Below, piece by piece: positions 45,866 to 54,199 of a stretch of 64,000 bases of DNA (the first letter of the stretch is position 1; each line of letters begins with the position of its first letter). The position numbers and the translations under genes are program-made. Source of the stretch: CBDCUI01 sp965223115 (GTDB taxonomy: Bacteria; Pseudomonadota; Gammaproteobacteria; UBA4575); contig OZ244982.1 of the NCBI GenBank assembly GCA_965223115.1, positions 1,798,001 to 1,862,000 on the forward strand. Direction: 5' to 3'. The notes beneath the pieces were generated by a model. It was not told the DNA's origin and did no database searches. It was given only the letters and a program-made list of their open reading frames with translations.

Positions 45866-47253
45866 GATGTTACTCTCTCAGGTACTTCTTTGTCTGCATC
45901 CCAGCTTGTTAAGACAGGCAACAGTAACGTAATAAATAAATATACAGCAGGAATAATCCATGTATACCAAATTAATTTAGGCATCTCAGATGTATTCATA
46001 AACATATCATAGAAAGTAACTCCACCAAGTAAGACTACAAAACTACCTATCCAAAATCCTGCTGAGCGTGGTTTGCTATACGCCCAAATTACAAAGAAAA
46101 ACAGAAAATAAAGCTCCGTAAAGCGTAAAGCTAATTGTGAATAGAGTGGTGTTACAGGATTAAGTCCCAAGTAACCTAAAATAATAAATACAATCGCAAA
46201 GATAATAAGATTTACTTTAAATAAGAAACTTCGATAGCGTATTGATTTTATAGGATTCCGGTCTATCCAAGGCAAGAAAAACAACACTACGATTGCCAAG
46301 CCCATTGCCATGAATCCTCCAAATGGATTTGGCACAGCCCGCAAAACAGTATAGAAAGGTGTAAAGTACCAGATCGGTGCAATATGATCTGGCGTGTTTA
46401 GTGCATTGGCTGGATCAAAATTAGCATGCTCTAAAAAGTAGCCGTTCATTTCAGGTATAAAAAATACTACAAATGCAAAGATTGCTAAAAATACAATTGC
46501 ACCTAGAATATCTTTTACAGTGTAATAAGGATGAAATGGGATGCCATCAAGCGGAATACCGTCTGGGCCTTTATTCTTTTTAATCTCAACACCGTCCGGA
46601 TTGTTAGAGCCCACTTCATGTAAGGCCAGAATATGGCCCACTACTAATCCAAGTAGAGCTAGCGGTACAGCTATAACATGTAACGAAAAGAATCGATTCA
46701 ATGTAGCATCAGAAATTACAAAATCACCCCGAATCCATTCTGAAATGGCTTCACCAACAAATGGAATAGTGTTAAATAAATTAATAATAACTTGTGCGCC
46801 CCAGTAAGACATATTGCCCCAAGGTAACAAATAGCCCATGAATGCCTCTGCCATCAAGGCAACATAAATGAGCATGCCAAAAATCCATATTAATTCACGT
46901 GGATTTTTAAAAGACCCATACATCAATCCACGAAACATATGTAAATACACAACGATAAAAAAGAAAGATGCTCCGGTTGAATGCATATACCGAATCAACC
47001 ACCCCCAATTCACATCACGCATAATGTGCTCAACGGAAGCAAACGCTAAAGCCGCATCAGGCTTATAGTGCATGGTTAAAAAGATACCACTAAAAATCTG
47101 TATAACCAGAACCAAAAGAGCAAGTGAGCCGAAGAAATACCAAAAGTTAAAGTTCTTAGGTGCGTAATATTCAGATAGATGTTCTCTCATCATCTTGCTG
47201 AGAGGGAATCGTGCATCAATCCACCCTAATAATCCTTGTGCTTGATTATTCAT
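45862..47253 (-). CDS. petB: Cytochrome b of the bc1 complex
   Basis: A 463-residue, eight-span haem protein that oxidises quinol. The four haem ligands are His91, His105, His192 and His207, with spacings of 14 and 15. The N-terminal half contains IRYMHSTGASFFF and YLLPWGNMSYWGAQV. The Qo-site motif, PEWY in most bc1 complexes, reads Pro293-Ile-Trp-Tyr296 here. The C-terminal part is longer than in mitochondria, as in other proteobacteria. It overlaps petA and petC by four bases on each side. Confidence 0.96.
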   Translation of the reverse strand: MNNQAQGLLGWIDARFPLSKMMREHLSEYYAPKNFNFWYFFGSLALLVLVIQIFSGIFLTMHYKPDAALAFASVEHIMRDVNWGWLIRYMHSTGASFFFIVVYLHMFRGLMYGSFKNPRELIWIFGMLIYVALMAEAFMGYLLPWGNMSYWGAQVIINLFNTIPFVGEAISEWIRGDFVISDATLNRFFSLHVIAVPLALLGLVVGHILALHEVGSNNPDGVEIKKNKGPDGIPLDGIPFHPYYTVKDILGAIVFLAIFAFVVFFIPEMNGYFLEHANFDPANALNTPDHIAPIWYFTPFYTVLRAVPNPFGGFMAMGLAIVVLFFLPWIDRNPIKSIRYRSFLFKVNLIIFAIVFIILGYLGLNPVTPLYSQLALRFTELYFLFFFVIWAYSKPRSAGFWIGSFVVLLGGVTFYDMFMNTSEMPKLIWYTWIIPAVYLFITLLLPVLTSWDADKEVPERVTS

Positions 47254-47846
47254 GCTGCGGCCTCATCTTTAGTCATTCCTATTAATATTCTGCCATCACT
47301 CAAAAAGTAATAAGGAGGTACTTCGAGATTTTTGTTTGCTGGTACATTTTTAAACACACGACCGGCTAAATCGAATCTTGAGCCATGACAAGCACAGTAA
47401 AAACCACCTTGCCAACTTTCACTAATTGTCCCTGGTTCTGGACGAAACTCTGGAGAACAACCAAGATGTGTACAAATACCTATCAACACTAAGTATTCTT
47501 CTTTAATGGAGCGGTATTCATTTTGTGCAAAAGTGGGTTGTTGCGCCGTATCAGCAGACTCAGGGTCACGCAACTTTCCATTTAAGTCATGTAAAGTTTT
47601 TATCATTTCTGGCGTACGTCGAATAATCCAAACCGGTTTACGTCGCCAAATTTCTTGTATTTGCTGACCTGGCTCCATTTTACTTACATCCACTTCAACA
47701 GGTGCTCCTGCAGCCAAAGCACTTGCACTTGGATTCATACTGGAAATAAAAGGCCAGACCGCTACTGCTGCACCAACGCCACCGACAAGTGCAACACCAC
47801 CTGTTAGTGCTTTGCGACGACCGTGATCAATGTTGTCCTTTGACAT
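47250..47846 (-). CDS. petA: Rieske iron-sulfur subunit of the bc1 complex
   Basis: A 198-residue Rieske protein. A twin-arginine-type N terminus (HGRRKALTGG) precedes the single membrane anchor at residues 15-35. The [2Fe-2S] motifs are complete: Cys125-Thr-His127-Leu-Gly-Cys130 and Cys151-Ala-Cys153-His154. It relays electrons from quinol to cytochrome c1. It heads the petABC operon, with a GGAG site about a dozen bases ahead of the ATG. The 201-base gap to the next gene holds a small CCTAC/GTAGG stem and nothing else recognised. Confidence 0.96.
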   Translation of the reverse strand: MSKDNIDHGRRKALTGGVALVGGVGAAVAVWPFISSMNPSASALAAGAPVEVDVSKMEPGQQIQEIWRRKPVWIIRRTPEMIKTLHDLNGKLRDPESADTAQQPTFAQNEYRSIKEEYLVLIGICTHLGCSPEFRPEPGTISESWQGGFYCACHGSRFDLAGRVFKNVPANKNLEVPPYYFLSDGRILIGMTKDEAAA

Positions 47847-48047
47847 TTAGAAGCTCTCCTCACTAACTGTAAACAAAACGGCAATACCACTATGATGTGA
47901 AACACGAAAAAAAGATATATATAAAATTAGAAGTCCGACTTAGACGCACTTTTAAAAATTCAATTTATGAATGCCTGCCTACAAAAGACGCGTAGGATGG
48001 CGTAAGTTATAAATTTCGTCAAGTAATATGCAAAAAAAATGCTTTAA

Positions 48048-48806
48048 TTACGCGGGGTTATCGATGTCCACAAATTCATGTGAAATACTAAATTTTTGTG
48101 CCAAATGCTCGCCAAGTGCCTGAATGCCATAACGTTCGGTAGCATGATGACCCGCTGCAAAATAGTGTATCCCTGCTTCTCTTGCTAAATGTGCAGTAGA
48201 CTCAGATATCTCCCCACTGATATAGGCATCTAGATTTTGCTCAATTGCCAAATCTATAAAACCCTGACCTGCCCCTGTGCACCATCCAATATGGGTAATT
48301 GTAGATGGTCCAGCATCTACATGAATACAATTTCGAGCTAGTTTTGTATTTATTGTTTGTGCAAAGTGTTTTGCTGATATCGCACACGGCAAATAGCCTT
48401 TACTCCCACATATAGATTGTGTATTTGACTGCAATACACCGTCAATTTCTATACCGAGCAACTTCCCTAGTTGTGCATTGTTGCCAACTTCAGGATGTAG
48501 ATCTAGTGGCAAATGATAAGCTAATAGACTCACATTATTCCGTAGTAATGTCGCAAGACGTTTGCGTTTAATACCTATAATTCTAGGATTTTCATTACGC
48601 CAAAAGTAGCCATGATGAACTAACACGGCATCGGCTTGCTTGCCACAGGCTATGTCCAATAATGCCTGACTGGCAGTAACACCTGTAACAATATGTTGAA
48701 TTTCGGATTTCCCTTCTACTTGCAACCCGTTAGGACAATAATCTTTACTCTGATTCGTCTGTAGAAAGGTATTCGTGTAATTTGTAAGGTCTTGTAAAGT
48801 AACCAT
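48048..48806 (-). CDS. Nif3-like dinuclear metal centre protein (YbgI family)
   Basis: A 252-residue Nif3/YbgI protein, structurally related to GTP cyclohydrolase I type 2. Metal-ligand motifs are visible in AVLVHHGYFW (two adjacent His) and YFAAGHHATERYGIQALGEHL near the C terminus. ATG 48806 is chosen over an upstream TTG because it gives MVTLQDLTNYTNTFLQ, the family start. Its biochemical function is not settled. It lies back to back with algW, 46 bases apart, an arrangement known in Pseudomonas. Confidence 0.92.
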   Translation of the reverse strand: MVTLQDLTNYTNTFLQTNQSKDYCPNGLQVEGKSEIQHIVTGVTASQALLDIACGKQADAVLVHHGYFWRNENPRIIGIKRKRLATLLRNNVSLLAYHLPLDLHPEVGNNAQLGKLLGIEIDGVLQSNTQSICGSKGYLPCAISAKHFAQTINTKLARNCIHVDAGPSTITHIGWCTGAGQGFIDLAIEQNLDAYISGEISESTAHLAREAGIHYFAAGHHATERYGIQALGEHLAQKFSISHEFVDIDNPA

Positions 48807-48852
48807 AAGCAAGGCCACAGTCTAATTGTGTTCGTGGTAGGGTATCGCACCT

Positions 48853-50007
48853 ATGAATATTCGCAAACTATTACTGTTTATCTTTCAGGCCATTGCCGTT
48901 GGTGTGCTAGCTGCTGTATTACTCATTGTATTTTTACCTAGTCATATATTAGATAAACGCCCAGTAGTTGAATTCTTAGAAGACCAAAGTGATCGCCCAC
49001 CTTCTGACCTGGGTTCGGGCCCTGTATCTTATGCCCAAGCCGTACAACGTGCTGCACCTGCAGTAGTGAATATTTACACACGTAAAGTAGTCACTTCTAG
49101 ACGTCGACCATTATTAGATAGCCCTCTACTAAGACGATTTTTTGGTGAATCTAATACCCTACTACGTAAGCGTACTCAAACAAGCCTGGGTTCTGGAGTC
49201 ATCATGAGCACACAGGGTTATGTGCTCACTAATAACCATGTAATTGAAGATGCAGATGAAATAGAAGTGTTACTAGCTGATGGAACTACAGTTACTGCCA
49301 ATGTATTAGGTGCTGACCCCGATACAGATCTAGCTGTCTTGACTATTGATGTTAAAAATTTACCCAGTGTAGTAATTAGAGATTCAAGCAACTTACAAGT
49401 CGGTGATGTAGTGTTAGCTATTGGCAATCCATTTGGTTTTGGTCAAACCGTTACTCAAGGCATTATCAGTGCAACAGGAAGAAATCGCCTTGGTATAAAT
49501 ACGTTTGAAAACTTTATTCAAACAGATGCAGCAATCAATCCTGGCAACTCTGGTGGCGCATTAATCAATGCTTATGGTGAATTAGTAGGCATCAATACCG
49601 CAATCTTTTCCAAATCTGGCGGTTCACAAGGAATTGGATTTGCCATTCCTATAAGGCTAGCCAGGGATGTAATGACACAAATTATTCAACATGGACGTGT
49701 GATTCGTGGTTGGCTGGGTTTGGAAGTACAAAACATCTCCCCACAACTGGCAGAATCATTTGGACTAAGCGATCAAATTGGTGTCTTAGTAGCTGGTATC
49801 GTACGTCACAGTCCAGCACATACAGCTGGTATTCAGCCTGGTGATATTATCTTAAGTTTTGATGCCCATGATATTGTCGATGCTAAAGTGATCCAAGACG
49901 AAATAGCTAGTCGTAAACCAGGAGATGAAGTAACAATTACAGGGCTACGTAAAGGTCAAAAATTCAATGCTAAAGCTAAAATAGATCAACGACCTATTTA
50001 TCGATAG
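48853..50007 (+). CDS. algW: Periplasmic site-1 serine protease AlgW/DegS
   Basis: A 384-residue HtrA-family protease anchored by an N-terminal span (residues 5-27) and carrying one PDZ domain (from about 285), the DegS/AlgW plan. The catalytic triad is His129 (TNNHV), Asp159 (DTDLAVL) and Ser233 (GNSGGAL). It senses misfolded outer-membrane proteins and starts degradation of the anti-sigma factor RseA/MucA. The name AlgW follows from its position next to hisC-hisD-hisG-murA, the Pseudomonas arrangement. The sigma factor and anti-sigma genes are not in this window. Confidence 0.93.
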   Translation: MNIRKLLLFIFQAIAVGVLAAVLLIVFLPSHILDKRPVVEFLEDQSDRPPSDLGSGPVSYAQAVQRAAPAVVNIYTRKVVTSRRRPLLDSPLLRRFFGESNTLLRKRTQTSLGSGVIMSTQGYVLTNNHVIEDADEIEVLLADGTTVTANVLGADPDTDLAVLTIDVKNLPSVVIRDSSNLQVGDVVLAIGNPFGFGQTVTQGIISATGRNRLGINTFENFIQTDAAINPGNSGGALINAYGELVGINTAIFSKSGGSQGIGFAIPIRLARDVMTQIIQHGRVIRGWLGLEVQNISPQLAESFGLSDQIGVLVAGIVRHSPAHTAGIQPGDIILSFDAHDIVDAKVIQDEIASRKPGDEVTITGLRKGQKFNAKAKIDQRPIYR

Positions 50008-51084
50008 TCATTTAGTGACAGTCTCAAGTGTAGTTAGAAATGCTTGATTCTCCTGTTCTGTACCTACTGTTACACGCAGACAATTTTTCAATAAATCATC
50101 ATTAGAAACATTTTTTATCATAATTTTATTTTCGACAAAATGTTGAAAAATACTGTTTGCTTCCTTTTGCAAAGTTTTAAATAAAATAAAATTTGCTTCA
50201 CTTGAGTAAACTTGAATATTGTTCATAGTCTGCATTGCATCTGAAAGTAGACTACGCTGCTGACAAATAAGCTTAGCTTGGTTGTCAAATTCAGAAATAT
50301 TCTGCAAGGCAAATAAAGCACTAGTTTGTGTTAATGCATTAATATTGTAAGGTAAACGTAACTTGTTCAATTCATTTAACCACTGTGCACGACCTAACAA
50401 CCAACCTAGACGTAACCCGGCTAAGCCCATTTTGGAAAAAGTGCGCAACAACAAAGCATGTGAATATTTTTCAACTAAAGAAACCATGGAGTAGGCTGCA
50501 AAAGGGGCGTAAGCCTCATCAATAATCACTAAACCTGTTGACTGCTGTACAATCTTCTCAACTTCTTGTAATGGCCAGAGCGTGCCAGTTGGATTATTTG
50601 GACAGGCTAAAAATATTAATGAAGGTTGAAAACGTTGTATCTCCTCACATATTAAGTCAGTTTGTAAAGCAAAAGAATTTTCCTCAAGTGGAACTTCATG
50701 AACCCCTACACCAACATACTCAGCAATAATTTTATACATTGAAAAGCTTGGTGTTACTGTAAGAATGCATGCATCAGGCTTAGCAATAGCAAGAATCAGT
50801 ATCTGAATTAATTCATCCGAGCCATTACCCAGTAACAACTCAAGCTCAGCAGAAAAATCAAATGTTTTAATTAGAGCTTGTTTTAGTTGCTTTGCCTGAG
50901 GATCTGGATAACGATTAAGTGAAACTCCATTTAATGTTGACAACCATTGTTCATGCAAAGCAGTTGGTAGGGTATACGGATTCTCCATAGCATCGAGCTT
51001 GATCATGCCTTGAGTATCTGCTACTCGATAGGCTTGCATATTTTCAAGTTCTTTGCGCAGAATGTTTTGAGGACTTATAGTCAC
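50008..51084 (-). CDS. hisC: Histidinol-phosphate aminotransferase
   Basis: A 358-residue fold-type I PLP enzyme of histidine synthesis. Motifs are VDAMENP-like substrate-binding KLDAMENPYTLP, the cofactor-contact LLGNGSDELIQ, FLACPNNPTGTLWP, and the PLP lysine in RTFSKMGLAGLRLGW. The protein is of the HisC class that can also accept aromatic substrates in some bacteria, which would be notable next to a DAHP synthase gene. It converges with algW, with no base between their stop codons, and follows hisD by 18 bases. Confidence 0.95.
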   Translation of the reverse strand: MTISPQNILRKELENMQAYRVADTQGMIKLDAMENPYTLPTALHEQWLSTLNGVSLNRYPDPQAKQLKQALIKTFDFSAELELLLGNGSDELIQILILAIAKPDACILTVTPSFSMYKIIAEYVGVGVHEVPLEENSFALQTDLICEEIQRFQPSLIFLACPNNPTGTLWPLQEVEKIVQQSTGLVIIDEAYAPFAAYSMVSLVEKYSHALLLRTFSKMGLAGLRLGWLLGRAQWLNELNKLRLPYNINALTQTSALFALQNISEFDNQAKLICQQRSLLSDAMQTMNNIQVYSSEANFILFKTLQKEANSIFQHFVENKIMIKNVSNDDLLKNCLRVTVGTEQENQAFLTTLETVTK

Positions 51085-51102
51085 CTTGGTTTTATACGCT
51101 AA

Positions 51103-52401
51103 TTATTTACGACGATACTCCGCAGATTTTGCATGTGCAGATAAACCTTCACTATAAGCCAAGGTTGCGGCCACATCACTTAGCTTACTTGCACCTTTGC
51201 GTGAACAATTCACAACGCTGGTGCGTTTTTGAAAATCATACACACCCAAAGGTGAAGAAAACCTGGCAGTACTTGAAGTAGGCAATACATGGTTAGGACC
51301 TGCACAATAATCACCAAAAACCTCTGGTGAGTAATGTCCTAAAAATATAGCGCCCGCATGGCGAATATTTTTTAACAAAGCTTTTGGATCTGTAACACAT
51401 AACTCTAAATGTTCAGGCGCAATTTCGTTGGCAAGATCCGCGGCTTGAACAAGATTGTCAACTTGAATAAAAGCACCAAACGTGTTCATGGATTGAATTA
51501 TGGTTTCATTACGCCCCAGGGTTTTTAACAAACCCTGCATTTTATTCAATACCTTATCGAACAGATCTTTTTCTGTGCTGATCAGTGTGGCCCTAGCATT
51601 GGCATCGTGTTCTGCTTGTGAAAACAAATCCATTGCTACCCACTCGGGATTTGCACTGCTATCACAAATAATTAACACCTCCGATGGGCCAGCAATCATA
51701 TCGATCCCCACTTGACCAAACACTTGCCGTTTAGCGCTGGCAACATAAGCATTGCCGGGCCCCACAATTTTGTCAACTTTAGGTATAGAATCTGTACCAT
51801 AAGCCAGTGCAGCTATAGCTTGTGCCCCACCAATTGTAAAGGCTCGGTCCACCCCAGCAATGGCTGCAGCCGCCAAAACTAGTTGATTAATCTCACCTTT
51901 TGGTGTTGGTACTACCATATAAATTTTTTCCACTCCTGCAACCTTTGCAGGAATCGCATTCATTAATACCGAAGATGGGTAAGCTGCAGTTCCACCCGGC
52001 ACATAGATTCCGACTTTATCTAAAGCAGTCACAACTTGACCAAGCTCATTCAGATCTTCATCTTGAATCGTCCATGATTCCATACGTTGCTGTTGTGCAT
52101 AATTGCGAATGCGTGCAGCAGCAGTATTCAGCGCATTGTGTTGATCCTCTTCTAAGTCAGCTAATGCAGCTTGCATTTGTGCTGTAGAGATTTCTAACTC
52201 ACTTAGTTGTGTTGCTGAAACTTGATCAAAACGCTGAGTACATTCTAAAACGGCTTGATCACCTCTGTGGCGAACATCATTTATTATATTTTCAACTGTT
52301 TCACGCACATGATCTTCAGCCATTTGGTTTTTTGATAACCAGCTTTCAAATTGCGCAGAGAATTCCGCGTCTTGGATATTAAGACGTGTAATGTCCAACA
52401 T
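51103..52401 (-). CDS. hisD: Histidinol dehydrogenase
   Basis: A 432-residue zinc enzyme that oxidises histidinol to histidine in two NAD steps. It has VPGGTAAYPSSVLMN, the signature GGAQAIAALAYGTDSIPKVD, and zinc/catalytic residues in SQAEHDANA and AGPNHVLPT. It lies in the murA-hisG-(DAHP synthase)-hisD-hisC transcription unit, 26 bases after the DAHP synthase. Length fits the family (about 430). Confidence 0.97.
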   Translation of the reverse strand: MLDITRLNIQDAEFSAQFESWLSKNQMAEDHVRETVENIINDVRHRGDQAVLECTQRFDQVSATQLSELEISTAQMQAALADLEEDQHNALNTAAARIRNYAQQQRMESWTIQDEDLNELGQVVTALDKVGIYVPGGTAAYPSSVLMNAIPAKVAGVEKIYMVVPTPKGEINQLVLAAAAIAGVDRAFTIGGAQAIAALAYGTDSIPKVDKIVGPGNAYVASAKRQVFGQVGIDMIAGPSEVLIICDSSANPEWVAMDLFSQAEHDANARATLISTEKDLFDKVLNKMQGLLKTLGRNETIIQSMNTFGAFIQVDNLVQAADLANEIAPEHLELCVTDPKALLKNIRHAGAIFLGHYSPEVFGDYCAGPNHVLPTSSTARFSSPLGVYDFQKRTSVVNCSRKGASKLSDVAATLAYSEGLSAHAKSAEYRRK

Positions 52402-52427
52402 GTAGGTAAATAATTAAATGTTGGGCA

Positions 52428-53504
52428 CTACGCCGCACTAGCTGCTGACTTAAAATGACGTCGATCACGCACGGCTTGTGAAAAAATCCTTAATAGCTCT
52501 TCTGTTTGCTCCCACCCCATGCACGCATCTGTAATGCTTTGTCCGTAAGTCAACTCAGCGCCAGGTTTAGCATTCTGGCGCCCTGCCACTAAATGGCTTT
52601 CTATCATTACTCCAAATATTCGCATATCACCCGCGCTCATTTGACAAGCGAGAGATTGTCCTACTTCCATTTGTTTCTCATGCTGCTTAAAACTGTTTGC
52701 ATGGCTACAGTCCACCATTATACGTGGCTCAAGTTTCGACTTTTCGAGTAGAACCGCAGCTTCATCAATACTTTCTGGACTAAAGTTTGGCTCCTTTCCG
52801 CCACGTAGAATAATGTGACAATCTTTATTCCCACTGGTAGAAAAAATTGCTGACTTACCCGCTTTTGTGACAGACAAAAAATGATGCGGGTTCATTGCGG
52901 AACCAATAGCATCTACTGCAACTTGCAAACCACCATTGGTAGCATTTTTAAAACCTACTGGACATGACAACCCAGAAGCCAGTTCACGATGCACTTGACT
53001 TTCCGTGGTACGAGCCCCTATTGCTCCCCAGCTTACTAAATCTGCAACATATTGAGGACTGATCAAATCCAGGTATTCTGTACCTGCTGGCATACCCATT
53101 TCATTCAAATCTACTAATAATCTACGTGCAACATGTAAGCCTTTATTTATCTCAAAACTATTGTCCAGGTTTGGATCATTGATTAAACCTTTCCAACCTA
53201 CTGTAGTACGTGGCTTTTCAAAATACACACGCATGATGATCATTAAGTCATCTGCCAACTCATCTCGTACAGCTAGTAAGCGATTTGCGTATTCACGCGC
53301 TGCATCAGGGTCATGAATGGAACATGGCCCAACAATGGCAAGCAAACGATCATCTCCGCCATGTAAAATATTATGTACTGCAGTTCGAGCCATATAAACG
53401 CACTCAGCAGATTTCTCAGTTACGGGTAGTTCACCACGCAGTTTTTCTGGAGCAATGACTTCAGTGATGCCCTCAATGCGAAGATCGTCTGTTTGGTAGT
53501 TCAT
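52428..53504 (-). CDS. aroG: 3-deoxy-7-phosphoheptulonate (DAHP) synthase, class I AroG type
   Basis: A 358-residue class I-alpha DAHP synthase, the first enzyme of aromatic amino acid synthesis. Motifs are LLAIVGPCSIHDPDAAREYA, RVYFEKPRTTVGWKGLINDP, and the metal-binding MVDCSHANSFKQ, with IFGVMIESHLVAGRQ near the end. The feedback class (Phe, Tyr or Trp) cannot be assigned by eye. The gene is inserted between hisG (23-base gap) and hisD (26-base gap), on the same strand. This is unusual because hisG and hisD are adjacent in Pseudomonas. Confidence 0.95.
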   Translation of the reverse strand: MNYQTDDLRIEGITEVIAPEKLRGELPVTEKSAECVYMARTAVHNILHGGDDRLLAIVGPCSIHDPDAAREYANRLLAVRDELADDLMIIMRVYFEKPRTTVGWKGLINDPNLDNSFEINKGLHVARRLLVDLNEMGMPAGTEYLDLISPQYVADLVSWGAIGARTTESQVHRELASGLSCPVGFKNATNGGLQVAVDAIGSAMNPHHFLSVTKAGKSAIFSTSGNKDCHIILRGGKEPNFSPESIDEAAVLLEKSKLEPRIMVDCSHANSFKQHEKQMEVGQSLACQMSAGDMRIFGVMIESHLVAGRQNAKPGAELTYGQSITDACMGWEQTEELLRIFSQAVRDRRHFKSAASAA

Positions 53505-53527
53505 TATTGCCTCTGTCCCTGAAAATT

Positions 53528-54175
53528 CTATGGTTTATCAGTCACTTGTTTAAATTGTTCAATAAGAGGCTTAAGTGTAGCAGATTTTATCTTCATTGCT
53601 GCTTTGTTGACGATTAGCCTAGAACTGATATCTGCAATATGCTCAGTAGCTTCTAAACCATTAGCTTTGAGTGTATTACCCGTTGCAACAAGATCTACTA
53701 TTAAATCAGCTAATCCAAGCATGGGAGCTAACTCCATAGATCCATAAAGCTTAATTAATTCTACTTGTTGCCCCTTACTAGCAAAATATCTACGCGTACT
53801 GTGTAAATATTTTGTGGCAATACGCAAACGTCTATTTTCAGTAGCTTTACCTTTTACACCTGCCACCATGAGCTTACACTTGGCAATGCCTAAATCCACT
53901 GGCTCATAAATACCATCTCCAGAAAACTCCATTAATACATCTTTTCCTGCGATGCCTAACTCTGCGGCTCCATATTGCACGTACGTAGGCACGTCTGTAG
54001 CGCGAATGATTAAAAGCCGGATGTCAGGCTTATTGGTCGGAAGAACTAATTTTCGGCCTTCCAGGTCTTGTTTAGATACCGAAATACCCATTTCTGCAAG
54101 TAGCACTAAGCTCTCATCAAAAATACGACCCTTTGATACTGCAATAGTAATTATATTTTTATTGTCCATTGTCAT
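53528..54175 (-). CDS. hisG: ATP phosphoribosyltransferase, short form
   Basis: About 215 residues, the short HisG form that lacks the C-terminal regulatory domain. Motifs are ITIAVSKGRIFDESL, YGAAELGIAGKDVL and the PRPP-binding LVDLVATGNTLKANGL. Short HisG needs HisZ to be active and regulated in known systems, and hisZ is not in this window. The frame is open to a TTG at 54181, with ATG at 54175 and 54169 as better starts. It follows murA by 24 bases. Confidence 0.94.
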   Translation of the reverse strand: MTMDNKNIITIAVSKGRIFDESLVLLAEMGISVSKQDLEGRKLVLPTNKPDIRLLIIRATDVPTYVQYGAAELGIAGKDVLMEFSGDGIYEPVDLGIAKCKLMVAGVKGKATENRRLRIATKYLHSTRRYFASKGQQVELIKLYGSMELAPMLGLADLIVDLVATGNTLKANGLEATEHIADISSRLIVNKAAMKIKSATLKPLIEQFKQVTDKP

Positions 54176-54199
54176 TAGCAAATTGCAGACGAATATTTT

